From an uncultured Woeseiaceae bacterium (GTDB taxonomy: Bacteria > Pseudomonadota > Gammaproteobacteria > Steroidobacterales > Woeseiaceae): 64,000 bases of DNA. Every line of letters starts with the position of its first letter. Within the stretch, counting starts at the first letter, position 1. Both the position numbers and the translations under genes were made by a program. The stretch lies in assembly GCA_945787845.1 (NCBI GenBank), contig CALZJH010000003.1, positions 62,001 through 126,000 on the forward strand, given 5' to 3'. The notes below the pieces were generated by a model. The model was not told the origin of the DNA and did not search any database. It saw only the letters and a program-made list of their open reading frames with translations. Shown here in pieces: positions 25,467-34,077 of this stretch.

Positions 25467-26873
25467 GTGTTCAAAAATTTTCTGATTTCCATCACACATA
25501 ATGTGACGAGCCTGATCGGAACAGCGATAGCGATCGCAACGCTCGTGTTGATGGCCAGTCTTTTTGCCATGGAGCTCTGGGGCTTCGAGGGCGGCCCGTA
25601 TATCGGGATTCTGACGTATCTGATTCTGCCGATGATCTTCGTCTTCGGCCTGATCCTGATTCCGATCGGCGCAGTCATGTATCGACGCAGAGTACGACGC
25701 TCGCCAGGCGGCGAAGATACGCCTTTGCTGCCTGTGTTCGACCTGAACGTGAAAGCTACGCGACGCTGGATGCTGATACTGGCTGGGGCCACGATGCTGA
25801 ATATTGTCATCGTTGCCGGCGCAACCTACAAGGGCGTGCATGTCATGGAGACCGTCGAGTTTTGTGGCCTTGCCTGCCACTCGGTGATGGAACCCGAACA
25901 CACAGCGCATGCCCGATCGCCCCATTCGCGTGTCGCCTGTGCGGAATGCCATATCGGCCCCGGTGCTGACTGGTTTGTGAAATCGAAACTGGACGGCGCC
26001 TGGCAGCTGGTGTCGGTTGCCTTCGACCTGTATCCGCGACCGGTGCCTACGCCGCTGCACGACCTTCGCCCGGCTCGAGAAACCTGCGAGCAGTGTCACT
26101 GGCCGACGAAGTTCGTCGGCGACAAGCTCAAGGTTATCAAGCATTACGATGAGGATGAAGAGAATACCGAGTTGACGTCGGCGTTGTTGCTCAAGGTCGG
26201 CGGTTCGCGCGCGAACAACTCGCATGGAATCCATTGGCATGTCGATCCGGATGTCGACATTCGCTACCGCTCGGATGAAACGCGCGAAGAGATTTACGAG
26301 ATCGAGTTCACGCATGGCGAGAATGAGACGGTTATTTATGCCGACCGGAAAGCGCCCGAGGAAGGTGGTGTCTGGCGCTCGATGGACTGCGTCGATTGTC
26401 ATAATCGGCCATCGCATATTTACCAGTCTCCGGGACCCGCGATTGATGCCGCCATTGAATCCGGACTGATCGATCGAACGCTGCCGTTCGTCAAGCGCGA
26501 AAGTCTGCGGATCATCAAGACGGAGTACGAGTCCCATGACGTTGCACGCGACGCAATAAACAGCGAGCTCACGGCCTTCTACGCGACGAACTATCCCGAC
26601 ATCGCCAGCGAGCGGGCGGAGGACATCGCGGCAGCGGCGACGACACTGGGCGACGTTTTTTCCGTGAACGTGTTCCCGCAAATGAACGTCTGGTGGGACA
26701 CCTATCCAGATCATATTGGGCATGAGCAATCGGACGGTTGCTTCCGGTGTCATAAGCGCAGTATGCGGACGGCGGACAGGGAACAGGTTTCGAATGATTG
26801 CGAGAATTGCCACGTCCTGCTGGCAGAAGAAGAAAAGAACCCGGACATCATGTCGGTCTTGAGGCCAGAGTAA
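25467..26873 (+). CDS. NapC/NirT-like membrane multiheme cytochrome c
   Basis: A 468-residue protein with a GTG start behind an AGGGA site. Three N-terminal membrane segments (about residues 12-36, 46-71 and 101-121) precede a periplasmic heme domain. The first heme site is CGLACHSVM (C133/C137), a CX3CH form followed by Met as in the NapC/NrfH first-heme region. Five normal sites follow at C158, C207, C308, C425 and C445, for six in total. NapC-type proteins oxidise quinol and feed periplasmic partners. It is 35 bases after the CbcL-like gene, and its stop overlaps the fumarate reductase cytochrome b start by one base. The exact subfamily is uncertain. Confidence 0.82.
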   Translation: MFKNFLISITHNVTSLIGTAIAIATLVLMASLFAMELWGFEGGPYIGILTYLILPMIFVFGLILIPIGAVMYRRRVRRSPGGEDTPLLPVFDLNVKATRRWMLILAGATMLNIVIVAGATYKGVHVMETVEFCGLACHSVMEPEHTAHARSPHSRVACAECHIGPGADWFVKSKLDGAWQLVSVAFDLYPRPVPTPLHDLRPARETCEQCHWPTKFVGDKLKVIKHYDEDEENTELTSALLLKVGGSRANNSHGIHWHVDPDVDIRYRSDETREEIYEIEFTHGENETVIYADRKAPEEGGVWRSMDCVDCHNRPSHIYQSPGPAIDAAIESGLIDRTLPFVKRESLRIIKTEYESHDVARDAINSELTAFYATNYPDIASERAEDIAAAATTLGDVFSVNVFPQMNVWWDTYPDHIGHEQSDGCFRCHKRSMRTADREQVSNDCENCHVLLAEEEKNPDIMSVLRPE

Positions 26874-27625
26874 TGAGACCGCTTGCGGCAACGACGGCGA
26901 CGCATTCGCTGACGCATGAAATCATCAGTGGCGGCAGCGGACTGGTACTCGCTCTGTTCATGTGGGGCCACGTGGTCCTGGTCGGCTCAATCCTCACCGG
27001 TGAACGCGGCTTCGACTGGATGGCGACGTTTCTCGAGGACTATTACATCGCGCAGCCGACCGTCGCGGTGATCTTTGCCCTGTTCCTCGTGCACGCCGTA
27101 TTCGCGGCGCGCAAGGTTCCGGCGCAGCTGCGGGAACGCAAGCGGATCATTGCGCTGGCGAAGGGACTCAGCCGCTCTGGGCGGGAAAAAGTCGCAACGC
27201 GCACCGAACACTCGCCATTCAGGCCCCACGTCGAATCGATGTTGTGGATCTGGCAGGTGCGAACCGGGATGATCATGCTCGTCCTGGGCAGCTTCCATCT
27301 CATACTGCTCGGGCTCGACGTATTCACACCGTTGTTCGGGGACATCGCCGGCATCGAGGCGCAAACATCGATGGCCAGGGTTGGTGCAGGTTTATGGCTG
27401 CCGTATGCGATCCTGCTGCTGTGCGTCGAATTTCATGCCAGCGTCGGCCTGTATCGGCTCGCAATCAAGTGGGGCGCAGATCTGTGGCTGTCGCGCAGTG
27501 CGATGCATCTCATTGAGCAGATCATTTTCTGGACGATTCTCGTGATTGGCGGGCTCACGCTGTGCGTGCTGGCCGGCTGGGTGGATCCTCCGCTCGCGTT
27601 CCTGCTTGAAGGGGGTGCGTCATGA
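26873..27625 (+). CDS. frdC: Fumarate reductase diheme cytochrome b subunit (Wolinella type)
   Basis: A 250-residue membrane protein with about five helices. Histidines H33 (LFMWGH), H74 (FLVHAVFAARK), H142 (GSFHL) and H188 (VEFHASVGLYRLAIKWG) correspond to the four heme b ligands of Wolinella succinogenes FrdC, and E186 to its E-pathway glutamate. This is the single-subunit, two-heme menaquinol anchor, not the FrdC/FrdD pair of enterobacteria. The ATG at 26873 overlaps the previous stop by one base, and the gene ends four bases inside frdA. It implies menaquinone in the membrane. Confidence 0.9.
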   Translation: MRPLAATTATHSLTHEIISGGSGLVLALFMWGHVVLVGSILTGERGFDWMATFLEDYYIAQPTVAVIFALFLVHAVFAARKVPAQLRERKRIIALAKGLSRSGREKVATRTEHSPFRPHVESMLWIWQVRTGMIMLVLGSFHLILLGLDVFTPLFGDIAGIEAQTSMARVGAGLWLPYAILLLCVEFHASVGLYRLAIKWGADLWLSRSAMHLIEQIIFWTILVIGGLTLCVLAGWVDPPLAFLLEGGAS

Positions 27626-29568
27626 CGAGCAGGCTGGTCACAACCGATGTCCTCGTTATTGGCGGCGGACTCGCCGGTGAACGCTGCGCTATCGAAGCGG
27701 CCGCTGCAGGCCATGAGGCGGTCATCCTGTCGCTCGTGCCGCCGCGCCGCAGCCACAGCTGTGCTGCGCAGGGTGGGATGCAGGCATCGCTGGCCAATTG
27801 CGCCAAGGCCGCCGGCGATAATCCTACCGTGCACTTCCTCGATACCGTACGGGGATCTGATTGGGGCGCCGACCAGGAGGTCGCCACCATCTTTGCCGAG
27901 GAAGCGCCGACTGCCGTTCGCGAGCTGGCGCACTTCGGCGTGCCATGGTCGAGAGTGCGCGGCGGCAAGAATCACTACTTCATCAAGGGTGAAGAGGTCG
28001 ACATCGATGAAGCGCTCGAGAGCGACGGACTGATAGGTCAGCGCGACTTCGGCGGCACCGCGAAGTGGCGCGCCTGTTACGCCGCTGCGGGGACGGGTCA
28101 TGCGGCCCTTTATGCCGTTGACAGTGAAGTCGTCCGATTGGGTATCACGGTACGCGACCGGGCCGAAGCCGTTGCATTGCTTCATGACGGCAGCCGCTGT
28201 GTTGGCGCTGTTGTTCGCGATCTGCGCAATGGCTCGCATTTTGCCGTTATGGCCAAGGCGACCGTGATCGCGACGGGTGGTTACGGCCGCATCTACGGGC
28301 AGTACACCAGTAACGCGACGATCAACGAGGGCACGGGTGCATCGATTGCACTTGATACCGGTGTCGTGCCGCTTGGGAACATGGAGGCCGTGCAGTTCCA
28401 CCCGACGACGCTGTCGCCAAGCGGCATTCTCGTGACCGAGGGTTGTCGTGGGGATGGCGGTTACCTGCTCGACAAGAACGGCGACCGCTTCATGGTTGAA
28501 GCCGAGCCCGAGAAGCAGGAACTGGCCAGTCGTGACGTGGTTTCCCGCCATATGCAGCAGCGCATGCGCGATGGCTTCGGCATCGACTCGCCCTACGGTC
28601 CGCACCTGTGGCTCGACATACGACATCTCGGCGAAGAGCACCTGCGTACCAAGTTGCTCGAGGTCTGGGACATCTGTCGAGACTTCGTCGGTCGCAATCC
28701 CGCGAAGGAGCTGATTCCCGTGCGCCCGACGCAGCACTACTCGATGGGCGGCGTGCGCGTGAACAAGGATGGCCAGGCGTATGGTCTTTCAGGGCTGTTC
28801 GCGGTTGGTGAAGCGTCGTGCTGGGACATGCACGGCTTTAACCGGCTTGGCGGCAACAGCCTCTCTGAAACCCTGGTCAGCGGTAGGATAGTGGGTCGAC
28901 GGGTGGCCGAGTTTGCGTCCGGCAATGCACTCAAAGCGGATACCGGATTGGCTTTTGCGGCACTGGCTGATGCCGAGCGGAAGGCGGCAGACTGGCGGGC
29001 GCGTACTGGCGCTGGACCGAACGTCTACGAAATTCGCGACGCGATGGGCGAGACGATGATGCACAAGGTCGGCATCTTCCGGAATGGCGACGAGTTGCAG
29101 GAGGCTGTCGGAGAACTGGGTCAATTACTGGATGACTGCGACCACGCCGTCCTGCGCTGCAAGGACCCGGGCGTCAATCCCGAACTGGCTTTTGCGCTGC
29201 GCCTGAAAGGCATGCTCCGGCTTGCGATGACAGTAGCAAAAGGTGCGCTGGCGCGCACCGAGAGTCGCGGTGCACATTATCGGACCGACTATCCGTTGCG
29301 TAACGACGCGGAATGGCTGAATCGAACGCTGGTGCGGTGGGGCGCCAATGACAGCGATCCGACGCTCAGCTACGAACCCACCGGGATCATCGACCTGCCA
29401 CCCGGGCATCGCGGTTATGGCAGCGACGAACGTATCGAGATGACCGACACGCTCGAGCACCACAATGAAGACGTTCTGCAGGAGCAAGCACGTCACGGCC
29501 GACTGGCCAGTACCGAAGAGATGGGCAGTCGCCTCCGACGCGGTGCCTGGAAAGCTGTAACAGGATAA
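27622..29568 (+). CDS. frdA: Fumarate reductase flavoprotein subunit
   Basis: A 648-residue FAD protein. The Rossmann motif IGGGLAGERCA is at about residues 13-23. The covalent-FAD histidine is H45 in RRSHSCAAQGGMQASL, the epsilon-proteobacterial form. Substrate and proton-transfer landmarks include MEAVQFHPTT and HYSMGGVRVN, followed by RLGGNSLSETLVSGRIVG. It catalyses fumarate to succinate reduction, or the reverse, on the cytoplasmic face. Length fits Wolinella-type FrdA. It overlaps frdC by four bases and lies six bases before frdB. Succinate oxidation cannot be excluded, but the diheme anchor and context favour fumarate reduction. Confidence 0.93.
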   Translation: MTSRLVTTDVLVIGGGLAGERCAIEAAAAGHEAVILSLVPPRRSHSCAAQGGMQASLANCAKAAGDNPTVHFLDTVRGSDWGADQEVATIFAEEAPTAVRELAHFGVPWSRVRGGKNHYFIKGEEVDIDEALESDGLIGQRDFGGTAKWRACYAAAGTGHAALYAVDSEVVRLGITVRDRAEAVALLHDGSRCVGAVVRDLRNGSHFAVMAKATVIATGGYGRIYGQYTSNATINEGTGASIALDTGVVPLGNMEAVQFHPTTLSPSGILVTEGCRGDGGYLLDKNGDRFMVEAEPEKQELASRDVVSRHMQQRMRDGFGIDSPYGPHLWLDIRHLGEEHLRTKLLEVWDICRDFVGRNPAKELIPVRPTQHYSMGGVRVNKDGQAYGLSGLFAVGEASCWDMHGFNRLGGNSLSETLVSGRIVGRRVAEFASGNALKADTGLAFAALADAERKAADWRARTGAGPNVYEIRDAMGETMMHKVGIFRNGDELQEAVGELGQLLDDCDHAVLRCKDPGVNPELAFALRLKGMLRLAMTVAKGALARTESRGAHYRTDYPLRNDAEWLNRTLVRWGANDSDPTLSYEPTGIIDLPPGHRGYGSDERIEMTDTLEHHNEDVLQEQARHGRLASTEEMGSRLRRGAWKAVTG

Positions 29569-29574
29569 GACGTC

Positions 29575-30333
29575 ATGAGCGACACTGAACAAAGGCGGCG
29601 ACTGCGATTCGAGATCTTCCGCTACAACCCGGAAGATGAGAACTCCGAGCCACATATGGACGTTTTCGAACTCGAGGAAGCGCCCTTCATGACGCTGTAT
29701 ATCGCACTGAACCAGATACGCGAGAAGCAGGATCCCGGGCTACAGTTTGATTTTGCCTGCCGGTCCGCGATCTGCGGTTCCTGCGGCATGATGGTGAACG
29801 GTCGGCCTGCACTTGCGTGCCGTACGTTGACGGCGGACCTGCCGGAGACCATACAGCTTTACCCATTGCCGACCTTCAAGCTTGTTGGCGACCTTTCTGT
29901 CGACACTGGCACCTGGTTTCGTGAGATGGCGGAGAAGACCGAGGCCTGGATTCACGAACGTCTGCCGTTTGATCCTGACGCTGTGGAAGACCGCATGAGC
30001 GACGACGTCGCGGCCGCTATTTACGAAGGTGACCGCTGTATCGAATGTGGTTGTTGCGTCGCGTCCTGCGGCCTCGCCAATGTTGACGAGGACTTTCTTG
30101 CGGGCGCCGGGCTCAATCGGGTCGCTCGCTTCATGATGGATCCGAGGGACGGCCGCTCTGACGCGGACTGGTTTGACGTGGTCGCGGGAGAGCAGGGCGT
30201 ATTTGCCTGTATTGGCATGATGGCCTGTGCCGATGTCTGTCCGAAGGAACTCCCGCTGCTCGATGTCTATGCGTACCTCAGGCGTCGTACGCTGGGCGCC
30301 CGATTCGTCGCCAAGGCGGACAAGGCCGGGTAA
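29575..30333 (+). CDS. frdB: Fumarate reductase iron-sulfur subunit
   Basis: A 252-residue protein with three clusters. The 2Fe-2S site is CRSAICGSCGMMVNGRPALAC. The 4Fe-4S site is CIECGCCVASC, followed by CIGMMACADVCP for the 3Fe-4S and 4Fe-4S ligands. In the second group the usual CP is replaced by CGLANVDEDF, as in Wolinella FrdB (CGTK...REDF), and the later GAGLNRVARFMMDPRD run also matches that type. It passes electrons from the diheme FrdC to FrdA. Last of the frdCAB set; a 52-base gap to the next gene contains a palindrome. Confidence 0.94.
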   Translation: MSDTEQRRRLRFEIFRYNPEDENSEPHMDVFELEEAPFMTLYIALNQIREKQDPGLQFDFACRSAICGSCGMMVNGRPALACRTLTADLPETIQLYPLPTFKLVGDLSVDTGTWFREMAEKTEAWIHERLPFDPDAVEDRMSDDVAAAIYEGDRCIECGCCVASCGLANVDEDFLAGAGLNRVARFMMDPRDGRSDADWFDVVAGEQGVFACIGMMACADVCPKELPLLDVYAYLRRRTLGARFVAKADKAG

Positions 30334-30350
30334 CCTTCTCTCTGGTACCC

Positions 30351-30362
30351 TGTTGCGCAACA
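30351..30362. promoter_or_regulatory. 12-base perfect palindrome after frdB
   Basis: TGTTGCGCAACA reads the same on both strands and lies in the 52-base gap between frdB and the hydrolase gene, 23 bases before its ATG. A weaker hairpin (GGGTA at 30329-30333 with TACCC at 30346-30350) precedes it. It could be an operator or a processing hairpin; a 12-base palindrome alone is modest evidence. Confidence 0.3.
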
Positions 30363-30385
30363 CGGACTGCGCAGCGAGGCTTTAC

Positions 30386-31336
30386 ATGAGAAGCGGCGTC
30401 AAAATACGTTCTGTCCTCAAGTACGCCCTCCTGGTCGTGGTCCTGTCGATCGTCGTGTCGCTGTTGTGGCTGCGCTGGGAATCCAGCCAGCCCCGTGATG
30501 CATGGTGGACTGAACGGCAGGGCCGGATTGAGGCTATTGAGACCGACGTATCAACCACCGCATACGGGCAGCAGTCGGTGTCGGTTCGACTGACATCCGA
30601 CTCGGGTCTGGCGGTTTTCTTTCGCGTCGTGCGCAGCACCGCGTCGCCGGGGCCACGGCCGGTTCTGGTCGTTCTGGGCGGTCACCGAACGGGAAGCGAC
30701 GCTGTCGAGCTGTTCGGCAACGTAGGCCAGCATGCGGTTGTCGGCGTGGACTATCCGTACGATGGGCCGCAAAAGGTCAAAGGGGCGCTGCCGATTGTGA
30801 AGACCATTCCCAAGGCACGGCAGGCTTTCCTCGACACGGTACCTGCCGTGTCACTGGTTGTCGACTGGCTGGTCGAGCAGTCCTGGGTGGACCCGGACCG
30901 CATAATCCTGATCGGCGCCAGCCTTGGCGTCCCATTTGCCACCACGGCGGCCGGTCGCGACCCGCGTATTGCCGGCCTGATCCTGGTTCATGGCGCTGCC
31001 GACAATCGACTGTGGCTGCAAACGCAGGTTGAGCGCCGGGTAGATACCGAGATCCTGCATTACCCGCTGGCGACCGTGCTTCACTGGCTGGCCTATGGTC
31101 CGGTCCTGGATACCCGCGAACACATTGCCAGGGTCGCGCCGCGCCCCGTCCTGATTATCGGTGCCAGGGACGATGAGCGAACACCCGCGGGGCAAGCAGA
31201 GTTATTATTCGACGCAGCAGGAGAGCCGCGGCGCCTGCGCTTCACGGACGGTCAGCACATCCAGCCGAACCGACCCGAGATTATTGCCGAGTTGTTGCGC
31301 GTCGCAGACGAGGAACTGGATTTTCTGTCGCGGTAG
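30386..31336 (+). CDS. Membrane-anchored alpha/beta hydrolase
   Basis: A 316-residue protein with an N-terminal anchor helix (about residues 9-27, LKYALLVVVLSIVVSLLWL) and an alpha/beta-hydrolase domain outside the membrane. The nucleophile elbow is GASLG (in LIGASLGVPFA). A histidine near the end (DGQHIQPNRPE) and an Asp/Glu in IIGARDDERTP complete a likely Ser-His-Asp triad. It resembles dienelactone-hydrolase or BAAT-type esterases. The ATG at 30386 is chosen for the anchor; the frame is open further upstream inside frdB. Same strand as frdCAB, but its role in electron transfer, if any, is unknown. Confidence 0.75.
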   Translation: MRSGVKIRSVLKYALLVVVLSIVVSLLWLRWESSQPRDAWWTERQGRIEAIETDVSTTAYGQQSVSVRLTSDSGLAVFFRVVRSTASPGPRPVLVVLGGHRTGSDAVELFGNVGQHAVVGVDYPYDGPQKVKGALPIVKTIPKARQAFLDTVPAVSLVVDWLVEQSWVDPDRIILIGASLGVPFATTAAGRDPRIAGLILVHGAADNRLWLQTQVERRVDTEILHYPLATVLHWLAYGPVLDTREHIARVAPRPVLIIGARDDERTPAGQAELLFDAAGEPRRLRFTDGQHIQPNRPEIIAELLRVADEELDFLSR

Positions 31337-31384
31337 ACAATCCGCTAATCGCGTGCCAGTTTTTTGTGCGCAGCTGTTTGGCGC

Positions 31385-31422
31385 AATCCGCCTATCGCAC
31401 ATTCCTTCGTTGCGGATTTTTT
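31385..31422 (+). terminator. Possible intrinsic terminator after the hydrolase gene
   Basis: AATCCGC at 31385-31391 pairs with GCGGATT at 31412-31418, and the second arm runs directly into six consecutive T residues. The loop is long (20 bases), so the hairpin is only moderately convincing. It lies in the 242-base gap (31337-31578) that separates the frd-hydrolase transcript from the tetraheme-NrfD transcript. The gap is richer in A and T than its surroundings and otherwise shows no gene. Confidence 0.45.
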
Positions 31423-31578
31423 CTTCGGCTTCTACGTATTCTTTAAACCCCGTTGATGCTGGTCTACTAAAAACAAGGGGAATTTCAGGTGCAATCAGGC
31501 GCTACCGAACAAAAGGTAGTTGTGCGCCACTAAAGCCAGTTCGACCTTTCAAGTGCGTTAAGACACAGGGGGGTTAAC

Positions 31579-32052
31579 ATGAAGCGGCACGTCTTGCACC
31601 CTCTTTGGGTTGCAGTCGGAGTAGTAGGACTCATTTTTCTCGCCAGGCTGGTACTGGTGCCCGATGACTTTGGCGTACACGGCGACAGCTTTACTTACAA
31701 CTATTATCGCCTCGGCAATATCGACGAGTGGAAGAACTTCCCCGTCAAGTACCAGGGCAGCGATACGTGCGTGGAATGTCACAAGGACAATGTAAGAACG
31801 CATCGTCGCTCGCCTCACAAGCGGGTGCAGTGTGAAAACTGTCATGGGCCCGCCGCCAGTCACCCTGATGACATTGAATATCTTCCCCTTAACCGGGAAC
31901 GAGCAATGTGTCTCAGGTGTCATGCGGACCTGGACTATCCCGAGTCAAGCGCCAGATCGAATCTGCCGGCAATCGTCGATCGCCACCATAAGCGCAGACG
32001 CGAATGCGTCACCTGTCACAACCCCCATGATCCCAGGGAGGATGTCGAATGA
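31579..32052 (+). CDS. Membrane-anchored tetraheme cytochrome c
   Basis: A 157-residue protein with an N-terminal uncleaved anchor (about residues 8-27) and four CXXCH sites at C64, C85, C111 and C143. An AGGGGGG site is just upstream of the ATG. Its stop overlaps the Fe-S protein start by four bases, and NrfD follows, so the three form one complex. Multiheme cytochrome plus Fe-S plus NrfD occurs in Qrc-, ACIII- and Geobacter Cbc-type quinone complexes, where the cytochrome exchanges electrons with periplasmic carriers. Named family not assigned. Confidence 0.85.
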   Translation: MKRHVLHPLWVAVGVVGLIFLARLVLVPDDFGVHGDSFTYNYYRLGNIDEWKNFPVKYQGSDTCVECHKDNVRTHRRSPHKRVQCENCHGPAASHPDDIEYLPLNRERAMCLRCHADLDYPESSARSNLPAIVDRHHKRRRECVTCHNPHDPREDVE

Positions 32053-32819
32053 GCTGCTCCCGAAGAAACTTTCTCAAAGACGCAGCCGGTGCGGCCTTCG
32101 TATCGTCATTGCCGTTGAGCGCTTTCGTTATACTGACAACAGAAGAAGCCAAAGCCGCAGTAGCGGCAGCCACCGTGCGCTGGGGCTATCTTGTCGATAC
32201 GAACAAGTGCACGGGCTGTGGCATGTGTGTCAAAGCGTGTAAGAACGAGAATGAGATTCCTTACGACGCGCCTGTAACGAGGACATGGGTGGAACGCTAT
32301 GTCGTCACCAAGGACGGCACGACCCATATCGACTCGCCCGACGGGGGGCGCGATGGCTTCACCAGTGACAAGATTCGTGACGAGGAAGTCGACCCGGAAA
32401 ACATCGCCAAGGCATTCTTCGTCCCAAAACTATGTAACCAGTGCGATAACCCTGCTTGTGTCCAGGTTTGTCCGGTAGGCGCAACCTACAAGACCGAAGA
32501 TGGCGTTGTCCTGATCGACAGGGAATGGTGCATCGGTTGCGGTTACTGCATCATGGCCTGTCCTTACGGTGTTCGGTTCTTCCACCCGGATCACAAGGTC
32601 GCCGACAAGTGTAACTTCTGCTACCACCGCATCACCAAGGGCATGATGCCGGCTTGCGTGGAAAGCTGCGCGTTCGGCGCGCGCCGTCTGGCAAACCTTC
32701 GGGATCCCGATGACCCTGTTACGAAGATAATCACGACCGAGAGAGTGGCGGTTCTCAAAGACGAATACGGAACCAAGCCGCATGTGTTCTATCTCGGCCT
32801 CGACAACAACGTGAGGTGA
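32049..32819 (+). CDS. Four-cluster ferredoxin-like subunit with Tat signal (NrfC/PsrB type)
   Basis: A 256-residue protein. The N terminus has a twin-arginine signal (SRRNFLKDAAGAAFVSS), placing it outside the cytoplasmic membrane. Four 4Fe-4S groups are visible: CTGCGMCVKAC, CNQCDNPACVQVCP, CIGCGYCIMACP, and CNFC with the later CVESC. This is the electron-wire subunit of CISM-type complexes. It would link the quinone-reactive NrfD-like protein encoded immediately downstream to the tetraheme cytochrome. No molybdopterin subunit is in the operon, so it probably serves electron transfer alone. Confidence 0.9.
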   Translation: MSCSRRNFLKDAAGAAFVSSLPLSAFVILTTEEAKAAVAAATVRWGYLVDTNKCTGCGMCVKACKNENEIPYDAPVTRTWVERYVVTKDGTTHIDSPDGGRDGFTSDKIRDEEVDPENIAKAFFVPKLCNQCDNPACVQVCPVGATYKTEDGVVLIDREWCIGCGYCIMACPYGVRFFHPDHKVADKCNFCYHRITKGMMPACVESCAFGARRLANLRDPDDPVTKIITTERVAVLKDEYGTKPHVFYLGLDNNVR

Positions 32820-32823
32820 TCTG

Positions 32824-34077
32824 ATGCCAGAAGATGCCATTGTTCACGGCGTTGAATGGACAGTAAAAGAGCTGTTCGTATACCCCAATGAGTTCATCTA
32901 CTGGAGTATCCAGATCGTTATGTATCCGTATATGACGGGACTGGTCGCTGGTGCATTTGTGCTGTCGTCCCTGTACCACGTATTTGGACAGAAAGACCTC
33001 AAGGAAATCGCCCAGTTTTCACTCGTGTTCTCACTCGCATTGTTGCCGGTGGCAGCGTTGCCGCTGCTTCTGCACTTGCAGCAGCCCCTGCGGGCAATGG
33101 AACCACTAATGACGCCGCACTTTACTTCGGCTATTGCGGCCTTCGGCATCGTATTCACCGTCTATGGGCTGATCGTAGTCAGCGAGATTTGGTTCGTGTA
33201 TCGCGAATACTTCGTTCACGAACTTACGGTGCTGCGCGACACCGGCGGATTCTGGAACGCGCTGCGGCGAGTCGTTTATAAGGTTCTGACGTTTGGCGCG
33301 AAGGATGTAAGCGATAGTGCGATTCGCGTCGATCACAAAGCTGCGAAAATCCTCGCGGCCGTGGGAATTCCGGTCGCGTGTTTTCTGCATGGTTACGCGG
33401 GTTTTATTTTTGGTTCGGTCAAGGCCAATGCGCTTTGGATGTCACCGCTAATGCCTGTGATCTTCATCATGTCTGCCGTTGTGTCGGGTATTGCCCTTTG
33501 CATGCTTACCTACATCGTGATCATGGAATTCCAGGCGTTCCGACAACGGCGCAAGGGCGGTACTGCGCAGGCAGGTGAAACCAAGGGTGCAGAAATCGAT
33601 GTGATTTCCAAAGCCACTCGCTACTTGCTGGGTTTCCTCGTAGCGGCGATCAGCCTGGAACTGCTTGACCTCATTTTCCGCGGCTATACCGCCATGAAGT
33701 CTTGGGACATCCTACGCTCGGTCATGTATGGCAAGGATTTCATCAACATCTTCGTCCTGCAGTACACACTGGGTAATCTCGTGCCCTTCGTGCTTCTGCT
33801 GCTACCTGGCCGAACGATCAAGCGAATCGTAGTGGCGTTATTACTCGTCCTGTTTGGCGTCTTCATGATGCGCTGGAACGTGGTCATTGGTGGGCAGGCA
33901 TTCTCCTTGTCCTTCTCGGGCTACATGCACTACCACATTCCGATAATTCCGCACAGTTTTGAGACGTATAAGGAGGGGGTGTTCGGTGCGCTGACCGTCA
34001 TCGCCACGCCGTTCGTACTGTTCTGGTTGATCAACAAGTTCGTTCCTTCGCTGCGGAGGAATATCGGGAAAGCATAG
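32824..34077 (+). CDS. NrfD/PsrC-family quinone-interacting membrane protein
   Basis: A 417-residue polytopic protein of roughly ten helices. The N-terminal half has the NrfD pattern (YWSIQIVMYPYMTGLVAGAF, LHLQQPLRA, HGYAGFIFG). These subunits bind quinone at the outer face and pass electrons to or from the Fe-S subunit. It lies four bases after the Fe-S gene and overlaps the next gene by one base. Direction cannot be read from sequence: it could oxidise menaquinol for export through the Mtr conduit or reduce quinone with incoming electrons. Confidence 0.88.
   Translation: MPEDAIVHGVEWTVKELFVYPNEFIYWSIQIVMYPYMTGLVAGAFVLSSLYHVFGQKDLKEIAQFSLVFSLALLPVAALPLLLHLQQPLRAMEPLMTPHFTSAIAAFGIVFTVYGLIVVSEIWFVYREYFVHELTVLRDTGGFWNALRRVVYKVLTFGAKDVSDSAIRVDHKAAKILAAVGIPVACFLHGYAGFIFGSVKANALWMSPLMPVIFIMSAVVSGIALCMLTYIVIMEFQAFRQRRKGGTAQAGETKGAEIDVISKATRYLLGFLVAAISLELLDLIFRGYTAMKSWDILRSVMYGKDFINIFVLQYTLGNLVPFVLLLLPGRTIKRIVVALLLVLFGVFMMRWNVVIGGQAFSLSFSGYMHYHIPIIPHSFETYKEGVFGALTVIATPFVLFWLINKFVPSLRRNIGKA

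Noticed and set aside
25311..26891. 526-codon minus-strand frame antisense to the NapC-like cytochrome
   Set aside because: The plus strand carries heme motifs and membrane helices; the antisense product has no coherent domain.
31161..31577. 138-codon plus-strand frame spanning the end of the hydrolase gene and the following gap
   Set aside because: It overlaps the real hydrolase frame, then runs through AT-rich non-coding DNA and a possible terminator; the product has no recognisable features.
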